This document shows positions 45,801 through 59,500 of a stretch of DNA of 64,000 bases, in pieces. Origin of the DNA: Ariolimax columbianus (lineage: Eukaryota > Mollusca > Gastropoda > Stylommatophora > Arionidae); NCBI GenBank assembly GCA_036924085.1, contig JAVGWX010000012.1, positions 27,942,901-28,006,900 on the forward strand, in the 5' to 3' direction. The first letter of the stretch is position 1. Every line of letters begins with the position of its first letter. The position numbers were made by a program, and so were the translations under genes. Under the pieces are notes generated by a model. The model made no database searches. It saw nothing but the letters and a program-made list of their open reading frames with translations, and was not told the origin of the DNA.

Positions 45801-48800
45801 CCCTGGCACTGTTCAGCAGGGTGCGTATGTTCCAGGCACAGAAAATAAGAGCCTTCACTTTCACTCACAGATTTGTTAATAATTTGTCTGTTTTATCTAT
45901 AACTTGCACATTAAAGTGGGAAAGATCTGCACTGTCATCAGCTCCACTCACTCGTCCCCTGGCAAGATGTAAAGATAAGTGGAGGTAGCATGGGATGCAG
46001 ATTTGTCCTCATGGTTTGCTCTCAAAGCATTTCCTGTAAACAGGTGTCTCACAGGACAGAAGAGATAAGCCAACCGATAGAGTCAATTAGTGCCATGTAA
46101 TCAGAACAATAGACCATTTCAAGTATTAGGACCCATATTCATTTCAGCATGACATGATTATGATTCCATAAAAGTATGACCTATGTCCGAAGTCTATATT
46201 TCTACAACCAAAATTACTGAACAATCCCTTACAGGAAGAATAAATTAATTTCCACAAACATAGTTCCACAACATAAATGGATTCACAAAAATCATGGAGG
46301 CAAGACACATTTTGACAGAAGCTATCAGTGAACATGTCCATCTTCACAGACTGACATACTCTAATAGCTAATGACTGAGTGACCGCACTAGAACAAAAAC
46401 AAAATGACCCCTAGTTATGGCCACAAGGTCTTTGTCAGGGACAAAGAATGGGTGAAAACAACTAATAAATCACAACAAAAAGCAAAACATGATGTAAAAG
46501 GAGTGGTTTAATTTGGCAGCCATAGCTGAAAGAGACCAGGAGAGTGTAAAACACAATAGTCCTGCAGATTGTGAGACCCTAAGCTGCAGCTTGTTTAACT
46601 TATGCCTATATCTGGCACTGCTCCAAAGACATGCCACCAAGTAACCTCTGACAGAAAAAGAACATCTCCTGGCCTTCTCCAGAATGCTCCTGATAGATAA
46701 AGCCCATAAGCTATAGGTGATAATCTAGGATAAGGAAACGGACTTGAAACCACCTGCTGCCTTGCTGGAAGTTTGGTGACAGCTAAAGACTGGGTGAAGT
46801 TATCATGAATGAAAAAAATCCACAAGCGAATGCTTCTGGTCAAAAGGCACAAATAACGCAGTCAGTCAAAATGTAAAATGTGACACAGTACATCTTAAGC
46901 AAAAAGAAGAGCATACAAAGAATGAGATGATATTTGTAAGGAAGACATACACGAATCACCCCACAGTCAGATATTAGATGATGGCACAGCAATTGGTGAA
47001 TCAGCACTCAATAACCAACCACATGTTAGGTGATGGCACAGCAATTGGTGAATCAGCACTCAATAACCACATGTTAGATGATGGCACAGCAATTGGGTGA
47101 ATTAGTAGTCATGAAAATTGAGTTTTTAATCAAAACAAATGTTAGGCAAGGAGGAGTGCATGCGAGGAAAGATTGGGAATGTTCTCAACTAGCAAGTTTT
47201 AGGAGCCATCATTATTCATTTCCTTCACCAGCTGCTGTAGAGACAGAGTATCTGTGGGCCTATCTGGAGTGCTGTGGTGTGGGTTCTTTTGTGATAAACT
47301 CATTATACTCCTATGTTATGTTTGTATTTCAGATGTTATTATTACTGTTATATAATTTTGTGAACTGTTAAGCAGATTTCTTAATAATTAAACTATTTTC
47401 AGTCTTTATTTCCTTTTGAGTTTCGTTTGGAGAATAGATCTTCAACAAATACACCATCTGCCTGTCCTGAGCCACCCATTCCAGTTGTCTCCATGTAATC
47501 TTCTTCAATTCTCTGTTAATGGTTGACAAGGTGATCAGTGACCATCTTTCTTATTCCTCATATGTCTGTCTCAAGCTGTCTTCACGGTGTTTGTTTTGGC
47601 CATGTCAGTTCTTATGCTTTGTCTTAGCACCCATTTATAATCTTTTTCCTTTTTTGTTATCCACAACCAAAATAAAAAGGTGGAGGGGTACATTTTTTCC
47701 GTGAATAATTTTTCTTTTTTTTGCCAGAATGGTTCTGTAATGAAATGCAGCCCAGAAGAGATACAGAAAATGAATGCTCCTCTACCAGTGCGGGAGGACC
47801 TTATCAAAGCAATCAGGAGTGAAGAACTTGATGTTTTGGTTATAGGAGGGGGAGCCACTGGGCTGGGCGTGGCTTTAGATGCCACAACAAGAGGTAGTTA
47901 CATTTTTCTAAAAGATGATATATTTAACATTTCTTGCAATAATAAAATGGGTGAGTGGTATGTTTCACCCAGGCTGGTGGATTTTGCCATTTTTAAATAT
48001 GAAAGCACAGAAACATACTATATTTACAGCACAGCACAGGAGTAGTAGCAACAGCCCCTTGCAGTCATTACTGACTATAGGATGATGCGCCCCTAGAGTA
48101 GTAGATCGCCACTGAGGTTTTTGTGTTAACGTTTCAGCGTTTCTTTTCTCTTCATGTTGCAAGAGCAGTACTCTAATGAGCGACGACGGTTAGAGTGCTT
48201 GCTTCGTGCAACAAAGGTAGCAGATATTTCCAGGTAGCAACACAATCTAGCCTACTGAGATGTAAATTGGTACCTTATACACTATAGGGAAGGCAAAGCA
48301 GCTAGGAAGGGAATTGGTCACAAACCTAGTACAATGAATTCTGTAACACTTAATCTCTGAAGGCAGTGTCTGCTATGGCACTACTTTTGCCTTGTCATAC
48401 TAAAAATGAAATAGCAGGACAATTATGATGATAACACTGCAACTATTTTTATTGTCGGATGATATACAACAGCAAAGTTACTATATTACGAAAGTCCACA
48501 GATGTGTGATTTATTGTGTCAATTTTTATTTTTCCCTTTTTTTTTTGAGAATGATGTGAATGAGATTACAGCATTCAGCAATGTATATTGAAAAATATTA
48601 ATCGAAATTGAAAAAAAAATTATATTGTTCAAACTTTAACACTGATTAAAAACTGTTCTTAAAATAAATATTTTTTTTTTTTAGTTTTCTGTTTTAGCTG
48701 GTGACCTTACAGAAAATCCTTCGCAGCCCCATTTGGGGTCACGATCCAAAGGTTGGGAACCTGTGGATTAGAGCGCCAAATGGGGCTGAAGACGAATGTG

Positions 48801-50563
48801 TTGGACCGAAAAGTGCAAATATCATAGCCAAGCTGTAAACTAGCGACACAACGCATTCCGTTCTCTGGACTACATGAAAAACCTTGTTGAGGGCTTGGTA
48901 GCGGGAGATTTAGAGTGAGCGCAGAAGACGAAGAACAACAGTGGTAGATCACTCACTTTTCGTAGCAATGACTAGACCAAAGAATGGTAATACTAATCAA
49001 GAATGGTAACATTAATCTGTCATATTCGAAGTAACTGTATCCAAGAGACATACCTGAATAAACAACACAGGTTCTAAATCAGAGGATACCAGCATATAGC
49101 ATTAAAGTTCACTGTTCTGGAATTCTCATGGCCAGAGAAGTAGAGGCTCACCAAAACACACCTGGAGAAGAGAGACTGACATAAATTAAAGTGAACATGG
49201 CAGTCATGGAGAAAGCTTTAGCTGATGGCTCAGGACAGGAGGACTTGGCATGTATATGTTGAAGACGTACTCCACAGGGGGCTAAAAGGTTTTGATTGAT
49301 GAGAGGTTGGTATTTCAAACTTACTGATCGTGTTTACGTAACTTGAGCTGTAGATATATTTTTTTATGTAATGGTTCCTAAATCAGAAAATTATTTCAAG
49401 GGTTCCATGAGAACTAGAAAATTATTTCAAGGGTTTCCCCGAGGTGTGAAAATTATTTAAATGGTTCCCCGAGACATGAAAATTATTTCAAGGGTTCCCT
49501 GCGACATTAAAATTATTTCAAGAGTTCCCTGCGACACTAAAATTATTTCAAGGGTTCCCTGTGATGTGAAAATTATTTCAAGGGTTCACTGAGATGTTAA
49601 ATTTATTTCAAGGGTTCCCCGATGTGTGAAAAATATTTCAAGGGTTTCCTGAGACGAGAAAATTATTTCAAGGGTTTACTGAGATATAAAAATTACTTCA
49701 AGGGTTTCTACACAATAAAAATGTAGAGAAAAGCTGCGGGATAAACTATAATCTGCAATATCTTTAAGTTTATCATCAAATTTATTTTTTTAAATGTTTT
49801 CTTTTAAGAAAGGTAGTCATTGTTTAGAATGTGCAACATTGTTCTTGTTTAATTCCTTCAATATTTCTTGCACAGGACTAAAGACAGGATTAGTGGAAAA
49901 ATTTGACTTTTCGTCTGGGACCAGCAGTCGCAGCACAAAACTGATTCATGGCGGTGTGCGATATTTGCAGAAGGCTGTTTTCAATTTGGATTTTGAACAG
50001 GTAGACAGATGTATTCTTGGCTATTTGGATTATTTATTGGTCCGCCTGGTCTTTGTATATGACAAGGACAAGAAAAGCACCAGTGCCTCACAGAGAGCAT
50101 GTCATAGGACGCGACTGTGTCACATGGCATAAATTCTGCCATAGTTAGGTGGTTTGTTTAGAGCAGCATAGATGGCGCCTAACAGGCTGCGGGTCTACTT
50201 TGTTCTAGTGTTTAAGTCTATTAAGATGGATTCGCACATCAGTAAACCCCCCCCCTCTCCCTCCCACCAGTCCATTAAGAAGGAAATTCTCCTCCCGGCT
50301 ACATCCAGACCATACCAGAGCTGGGACCTGCACAGGGCCATCTGCTCCTGTAGAAGTACAGGTTGACTAAAAACTAAGAACCACTGAAATATTAACATCA
50401 TGCACGGTTTTTCTACATTTGTCTTTTATTGATTGCATGTGCTGAAAAATGGAAGTCAAGAATAGTAACTCTATCCTGCCCAGTATGCTATAATGGGGGG
50501 GGGGGGGGGGGGGGGGGTGTGGTGTGTGTGAGGCTACCCCATCCTGTAGAAATTATATGCCCC

Positions 50564-50594
<31 letters not shown>

Positions 50595-53500
50595 AAAAGA
50601 AGATCTCTACACCCCATGGATTGAAACAGAGTGAAAAAGTAATCTTTTATTGATTGTTTCTGTCCTTCTATCTGTTTGTCTCGTTTATGCTCCATCCCAG
50701 CATGTTGTGCCCTCTGATAGAAACCTTTCACCAAAGCACTTGGTGTGTTCATACTTGTCATGTGGTTTTCATTCCAATTTGTATTACATGAGGAGGTTAC
50801 TAGTCTCATAGACTAAAAACCAAGCCCTTACACTTCAGGGCCAAGCTGCCTCCTATTTTGCAGCTCTATAAATCCTTGCAGTTGACCCCCAGCAAAATGA
50901 ATAAATGCTGTAGTGATACAGTGATAATACTATAGTGGGGTTAAGTGGTTTTGAGGTAAGGTGTCTGCCTCGAGTGCCAGAGGTCACGGGTTCGAATCAC
51001 AGTGGAGACTGATTTTTTTTCACGGGGAATTTTTTTGTTCCTGATATCTGGGTAGTGAGATTGGACTCCTGTATTCAGTGTCAAGCACATTAAAAATACC
51101 TTGGTAGTTAGAAATGGAAAAGAGTAGGCTTAACAGGCCGTTTCCTGGACACAAATTCTAGTTAAAAATCTACCCAAATTATTTGTAAGCTGCAGTAAGT
51201 TGTAAAATACCTACTCGTGTAGCCGAAGCATTCGGTTACCTGGCAACAGACATTAACATGCATGTTTGTATACCAGGATTCCAAGTATACAATTTTTTTT
51301 AGTAGGACAAATATTATCAACATTCATGTAGAGGTGGAGGGGCATTATGGTAGTAACACGCAGTGTCAATGAAGGAACTCCTCTCCTGTGCCACCACCTT
51401 GTGATGGTAATGGTATCTTTTGTGATCCTGACCCTGGGAACAAGCAGTACCATAGTTACCAGTAGGGTCTCTCAAACTGGACATGTTGAAGAGTAGGGAT
51501 TAGACAGCCAGACACAAAACTGCTGCTCTGCAGGCAAACTGGGGACAGCCAAGGGTTAAGGAAAGCATACTGTACAGAAATGCCTGTCGAAATGAAATGC
51601 AATGGCCTAACAGAAACAGTGAAACATAATTTTAGTCTGTTGAAGATGTTAATATATAAACGAAGGAACAAGAGTTAACGTGGTTGCTCATCTCATACCA
51701 TGGAGTATATAGGTCTTTCTCTCCTTAAAATAGATCTGTCACAATACATGGCGACAATGTTCAGTTTTGCTCATATTTTTTTCTCCTCTCTCTGCACAGT
51801 ACAAAATGGTCAAGGAAGCCTTGTCGGAACGAGCTAATCTGATTAACATAGCACCTCATTTGGCTTACCCACTGCCCATCATGTTGCCAGTCTACCAGTG
51901 AGTAGTTGTGACAGTTCTTGTAGTGCTAAATAAGAAACTACAGAGAAACTCACTGGCTAGTACATAGTAAACAGAGTAGTGGCAACGGTACCAAAGACAA
52001 GTGTTTCCTAGATTTCTTTTATAAGGCTTGTCTTTATGATTGTTGTCGCTGCTTTGTTTGCTATTCTTATAATAGCAGTGGTGTTCAAACTTATAATGGG
52101 TGAATCTTCAAAATCCAAGTGAAAAGCATAAGAAATCACTTCCAAAAGTCTAAAACAGATTTCAAAATCACCATTGTTTTTATTTAACCAGACAGTACAG
52201 AAGTCAAACTCTCTACAACTGAATGAGCAATATGTTCATCAGTTTCAATGGCATTAACCTTTACCTCGTGTACGTGCTGTGCGACTGACGTCATGAAAAT
52301 TGAAATTGCCGGTGTTCGATTTAAATTGCTGATGCATAGCGTTGGTCTTTCTAATCAAACTTAAAAACGGCTACATAGTAATAGTCTGAACAATACTGAT
52401 CTTTTGATAGTAGAGAGTTCCGACTTCTGTAATGTACGGTTAGATACCAACAATGGTCATCGTGGAATTAGTTTTAAACATTTGAAAATGATTTATGTTT
52501 TTGTGCTTGGATTTGAAGATTCATTGATTGTTGAGAATGAGGGAGTCAAGTTTCTGCAACTGATTTTTCTGAGGTAGGTCTGTTTAGATTGTTTATTTAG
52601 ATAAAATAATTACGTTTATAGCCGAAGTGACGGACATAGACATTGCGGTAAACATCGGTTAATCCGTTGTCTGGTAAAGTTTTTTTTCAACCTGGGGGAC
52701 ACTGAAAGTGGGAAAGTCTAAGTGTGCTGGTTTTCAACACTATCACCTTATTTTATTTTATCTCAGAAACTAACACACTCAACAATAACAACAAATTCTT
52801 TATTCATTTATTTCTCTACACAAACAAATCAGATCAATAGACAATCAAATAAAAATGTTACATGCTCTGAAATTAGCAACCATAGTTGTGACGTGACGTA
52901 ATGAAAAATAATGCAGCTGCAGAGGAAATTGCGTCAGTTTTGTATGTAGAGGGATAAAGGTTAACCCAGGTGAAAATTGAACAACTAGAATGGCAACTTC
53001 TTGAACATCCATCTTACAGTTCTGGCTTAGCCTTGAGTGATTTCCACCTGTTTGTTGCACTAATACCCACCTTGCTGAGAGACATTTCACTAATGACACA
53101 GATGTTGAATGTGAAGTGGAAATGTGGCTGAGACAGCAGACCAAGGACTTTTATGCTGCAGGTTTTGGTGTACTGATAAAGTGATGGCATAAGTGTATTA
53201 ATGTTTGTGGAAATTATGTTGAGATGTAAGGGACAATGTAATTTCAAAAATAAATGGTTTTCAAGTTTGTATCATTTTATTTTTTTATAAATAGCCATTT
53301 GTGACCTATTTACTGACCTGCCCTCGTAATGCACTACTACTTTCTGATGTGAACATATTGTGCTCATCTATGTTGCAGATGGTGGCAGGTGCCATACTTT
53401 TGGGCAGGAATAAAAATGTATGACTTTGTAGCAGGAAAGGAATTACTGAAGCCTAGCTATCTACTTAGCAAAAGTAAAGCGCTGGAGTTCTTTCCGATGC

Positions 53501-56500
53501 TCAAGAGGGACAGACTGAAAGCAGCCCTTGTTTATTACGATGGTATTGTTTGTCATTATTCATGACTAGCAATTATTGTCATTGTTGCTATCATAGTTGA
53601 CCTGAGTAAATATACACCCTCAGGGTACAAGAGGGAGTATGGGAAGAAGTAGCCCACTTGAGTACCTCTACACCCCTAGGCTAGAAGGGACTAAGGGAGA
53701 AGTAGTCCACTTGAGTACCTCTACATCCCTAGGGTAGAAGGGACTAAGGGAGAAGTAGCGCACTTGAGTACCTCTACATCCCTAGGGTAGAAGGGACTAA
53801 GGGAGAAGTAGTCCACTTGAGTACCTCTACATCCCTAGGGTAGAAGGGACTAAGGGAGAAGTAGTCCACTTGAGTACCTCTACACCCACATGGTAGAAGA
53901 GACTAAGGGAGACATAGCCCACCTGAGTACCTCTACAAGCCAAGGGTAGAAGAGGAGGGACTAAGGGAGAAGTAGCCCACCTGAGTGCTTCAACACTCAT
54001 AAGGTTAGAAGAATGACTGAGTGAAAATAGCCCACCTGAATGGCAGAGTAGTTATTTTTGTCTCTCAAAACAATTGAGGCATGCTCCAGTTTACCCAATT
54101 GTAAATGGGTTCTTAACTTAGTCAGGGAAGCTTAATTGTGAGTATTCACTGTCACTTCTACTACATCTCTCAGAATTATCTCTCTGTAACCTTTCAGTTA
54201 GTGAAGGCAATGCAGCGAGGAAGGGAACAAGTCAACTCACCACAGAATAAGGCTGAGGCCTAAATACAATGAAATCTCTAACACTTCATCCACGATGACA
54301 ATGTCTTCTTCTTGTCCCTTTTTCACCACAGCCAGACTATCGAGCCATATTACAATTGGTCTCCTTTAGGAAGCCTGCGCCAAAATGTTTTGTGTGCTTT
54401 TGCAGTGATGGTTATCTGTAGGAATTTTGTTTTACTCTCATTAGTTTCCTTTTGTGCAGTGGTTCTATTCTTTCCTCTCCAGTAAGGGGCACCAGGATCC
54501 ACTCAGGAAGAAGTTGTCTACTATGTGATTATCTTCCCTTTTTTAAATTGTCAAGCCTAAGTTTCCCTAATAGTGCCTTATGGGTTGAGAAAAATTGGGC
54601 TACCGGTAACAACAAGCATACAGTAAAAGGGGTCTAAAGAAAGTTGTACGTGTATACAGCTAGCAATCTCATTATGTCATACTATTGATATGAAACTGTC
54701 ACTGAAAATTGTCAGATACAGACTTCCTGTAAACGTGCCAGCTGGAGTGCTGCCCCCATTCTTCATCATCATCACATTGAGTTTTGCTGCAGAAGGTGAA
54801 TCATCGGTTAAAAAAGGCATTGCAGTGAAGAAGGGAACTGAACTTTTCCTCAAAAAAAGCTGAGACCTAGTAAAGCAAAGTCTTTAACACTTTATCCCAG
54901 ATGGCAGTGTCCAATATGGTATTATCTTTACATTAATTGATGGCTATGAAACCCATATGTTTCCAGGGTTTGAAAGAGAAGCAAATAATAATTACACTGT
55001 AACCTTTGGGCTGATTAGCTGAGTAGCACTCGCTTTTCATGGTAAAGGTACAGGGTTCAACTCCCACTATCGGCAGTTCCAGTCAACCCCAGATTTAAAT
55101 GGGTACCTGACTTACGGTTAGGGAAGGAAAAGGCAGCGAGGAAGGGAACTGGCCACCCCACCTCAAAAGCTGAGGCTTATTGTACTGAAGTCCTTCCTGA
55201 CCAGTGATTAAGTCTGCTGAAGGACTTCCTTGACTTATTTTTAACCTTTAGGACGAGACGTGTCTTACCACCATTTATATTTCTACTGCCTGTTAACTGA
55301 ATTATCTAGACAGCAGCATCATCCAACAAAAAGGAAATAGAATTTGACAAAACAACGATGATCTAGACTTTGCTGATGACTTTGGCTCTTCTGTCCCATA
55401 ATCAGATACAATATCAAATCATACTTGATGAGAGGTCACATCAATTGAGACGAGAATACACAGACAATAATCATAGGTTATGAGAACAGATGGGATCAAG
55501 ATGCTGAGCAGCGCATGAACTGCGGTGGTCAGCGACCCACAGCTGACTGCTAACGTCAGGACTAGCGAATTAGAGCTGCCAAGACCCTTCTACACCTCCA
55601 CACGGTGATTCTGAATAACAGGCTGCAGCAGGGCAGACTAGCTAAGGAGAAGGGATCGAAGAGGGAATGCTAACCCGGTACTTAAAAATGCTTGCTAAAG
55701 TTGAATGTGTTGGACCGAAAGGTGCAAATATCGCAGTCAAGCTGTAAACTACGACAACGTATTCCATTCTCTGGACTACATTCTGCTACTTTAAGCCCTT
55801 TTAGGGTTTGGTAGCGGGAGATTGAAAACGAACGACGCCAAGCCATGAGAACAGATATAGCTAACGACAGTCAGATTGTGCTGGGAGACACACTCTTACA
55901 GGATGTGTAATCATTCATATATCTGAACAATATTGATAAAGTAGGAGGTACAGATAAAGATGTCAAAACAAGAATACAAAAGGCAAGAGGATCTTTCATT
56001 TAAATTGGAAAACAACAAAAAAACAATGAAAAAGATACAGACTTTTAAATAGGTGCCTGCATGGAATTGAGAAATTGAAATGGTATGATAAGATAAGATC
56101 ATCAATGTGGAACAGTTTGAAAGAACCAGACAGATATAAGTAGAGCATGACGTGAAGAGAAGGTGCTAATGTTGGGTAGGACACACATCAAGAAAAACAA
56201 ATGATAATATTACAAGACATGTCTCTCTCATGGAATCCCCAAGGCAAGAGTAAATACACAGGAAGAAGAGAACTCGAGACAAACATAAAGGAAGTAGGGA
56301 AGACGTGAACAGAGCTAGAATAGATGGCTCTATTGAAGACCTGTGCCCCACAGTGAGCTGAACCGTTTTGATTGATTGACTGAACCTTCACGGCCTGTTG
56401 TAAGAAATGACTTAGGAGAATTTGGCACAGGAGCAGCTACTCCATCTTGTAGAAACTATAAACCCCCACAAATAAAATATTAAAGAAGTCCTCAACAAAA

Positions 56501-59500
56501 AAGGAATGATTAAATGAAGCATTGTTTTCTTCTTTTTATTCATTGATGTTTTGTTCTGAAAAGGCTGCGATATTTGTGCCTTTTGGCCTAAAACTTCTGG
56601 CTTAGCAGACATTTTTAGGTACCAGGTTTGCCTTCCCACTGTGATCTCTATTCTCTTAGCCAGACTAACTTAGTGCAGCCTGTTTCCAGGGTCACCACTT
56701 GAAGGCTGAATAGTATCTTGGTCAACTTTGGTTCACTGACCCTGATGCAAGAAGTCAACTGAGTTGCTGGCTGCTGTCAGCTCATTCACTGTGCTGCATC
56801 TTCTGCCCCGAATTGTTATAATGGGCCTTGTTGTTATTGTTGTTACAGATCCAGCAGCATCCGGCCCCTCGCCAATGACCCAATGCCATGTAATGGTATC
56901 TGCAATAATGGGCTTTAATACATCTTCCTCGCCTGAACAAATTTCCAGAACACAATCTTCGATGCTTCTGCATTCACTGAAAATTCTCCCCAAAATGGAC
57001 TAACAACCACTAGTAAAGATCATGGTATTTGTAAAGATCTGCAGTATGAACTCAGATTTATTTCCTGATTGTAGATTAGTGCTGCAGTCAGTTCAGAACA
57101 ACAGAAATTAATACATGCTGCAATCAACCGCTTCTCCAGTCAACTCATCTGTAAATGGGTACCTGACACATAAGTTAGGGAAAGTAAAAACAGCAAAGAA
57201 GGGCACTGGGTACTCCACCTCTCACAGGCTATGGCTTAGTACAATGGAGGATTGCCAAAGACGGATGTGTCGGGCCGATAGTTGCAAATATCTCAGTCAA
57301 GCTGAAAATAGCGGCACAATGCATTCCATTCTCCGGACTACTTGCAAAGCCCTGTTCAGGGCTTGTTAGAGGGAAATTGAATACGAACGCAGAATAATTC
57401 TATCTCTTAAAGTACAATGGAGTTTTCAAAAACTCCAACCAGCGGTTAATTCTGCAGAATTTCCACTTTACTTTTTTTTTTTACAGATCTGACTTGTATC
57501 TACCAGATTCACAGACAGAAAAAAACGAATCTTTTCCATTTAGAAATGGGCTACTATAGGTTGTTATGCCACCTCTATCACTCCAGATAGCCCATACAAG
57601 TGAATGCTCATGCAGGACTGGAGTTGAGATCTCAGACTACGGAACATATCCAGAGCTGCCTTAAAAAACCAGACCTGGCCAATGAGTGTCGAGCTGAGAG
57701 AAAAGCTATGGGACTACTGCCTAAACCTGGAAAAGACGGGCTTTGTTCTGATGATGAGCATACATATTTAACTAGACCAGTCATTTAGAATGCAGAAGTA
57801 GAAGAAAAATAAGCTTTCATAAACCATCAATGAGTATCCAGCATTTAACACGAGAACAAAAGGAACAAATAATCACTTTTCAAGAAAAACGCTTATCCAA
57901 TCCACATATAAAGTCGACTAAACGAGAGACAACTATCACTACCTTGATCAAGCGGATCAAGTGATCCTGTTCCACATGAGAATGGGACATAACAGATTAA
58001 ATAGCCACTTACATAGATTAAACTCGCAGCATCACCTATGTGAACACACGGATAACCAGCCCACAGACAGCGCAACATATCCTACAAGACTGGTACAATG
58101 CTTACACAACTGAGGACTGGCCCACGGAAACTAATCTTCACAAAGTTATTCAGTAGCATTGAAGAGCTCTCTATCACAGCGGCAACCTTTATTCAAAGAA
58201 CTAGGATTCATGTATAGGCATAATAAAACAATGGTGAACGAGAAAGCAGAAGATCAAGCATTTGAAAATAACATTTGAGTTTACAGCTAAATTGGGTGTG
58301 TAAGTGAAAATATACTTTATAGCTAAATTGATGGGGGAACCCAGCGGTCTCGAGGTAAGGTATTCGCCTCGGTTGTTGGAGGTTACGGGTTCAAGTCCAG
58401 CGGGTAAATATTTCCCCTGATCTCTGATTAGTGAGATCAGACACCCGTGTGCAGTGGCGTGCACGTTATAAATACCTTTGCAGTTGGAAATGAAAAAGAG
58501 TAGGCTGATGACCAAGGCTCAAATTATTCTAGGGATTCTCGCCCCACAGAGAATATGTTGCAGAAAGGGAACCGTGTGGCTATAACATTAGGTCTTGGTT
58601 ATGTGGTTAGCAGAGTGGCATAGATGGCGCCAGACAAGCTGCAGGTCTACCTTGCTCTAATTTACGCTTACCCCGCCACCGGCTCCAAAAATAGGCGATT
58701 GTATATTCCAGGGGCTAACAGATGCTGGGATTGATCTGGCAAGTCACCAGCCGATAATATTCGCCTGCCAAAAAAAATATGAAACAAAGGAGGTCACCCT
58801 CCCCCCCTCCCCTTCCCCAACACTGTCTAGCGACACAAGTGGACTGAAGAAAGATAGATAGATAGAGCTAAATTGATGTGTTATGCTAAATGGAGAGAGT
58901 GTAGGTGTGGTATTTTGACATATTTTCTCAGCTGAGTGGTACCAGTTAAGTAAGGAGAAGGCAACTGTAACCTCCCATGCACATAAGTGGTAACAAAACA
59001 GGGTTGTGGATAGAGCTATCAACCTTATCAGGTAAAATGAATTGCTACAAAAACTACAATTGCACCAAAACTATTATGTGTGCGGTCTGATACAGGTTTC
59101 CTGTAAATGGATGTAGCTAGCTAGGGGTGCTTGACTTATGCTTTGTATCGATCAAAAAAGGGAAACAAATATTTGTCTAATTTTGCAGGACAACATGATG
59201 ATGCCAGAATGGCTATTTCAATGGCCATAACTGCGATCCGACATGGTGCACTCTGTCTAAACTACACAAAGGTGGAGAGTCTGCTCAAGACATGCGTAGA
59301 TGGAAAGGAAAGCATCTGTGGAGCCCGAGTTAGAAACACACTGACAGGTAGGGGATTCCATTTTAATGTATGAAATCTTCTTTTTTCCCCACTTCATTAC
59401 ATCTGACTTACTCTAGGGAGGTAAGGTAGTTAGAAAAGTCATTGGTCACCATGCCACAGAAAAAGCCTAGACCTGGTTGAACTATTTCTTTTTTGTCTCG

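Larger units (their letters stand above)
43850..45880 (-). pseudogene. RTE-like LINE endonuclease region, reverse orientation, with two nested insertions
   Basis: On the minus strand, 45864-45535 reads [16 protein letters not shown] and, after shifts, [20 protein letters not shown], then [15 protein letters not shown] near 45515-45475. The frame downstream of the endonuclease appears at 44000-43870 as [20 protein letters not shown] then LLDEKHQS. Insertions at 44049-44692 and 45071-45473, both with exact target duplications, split it. It fills much of GPD2 intron 1. Confidence 0.75.
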
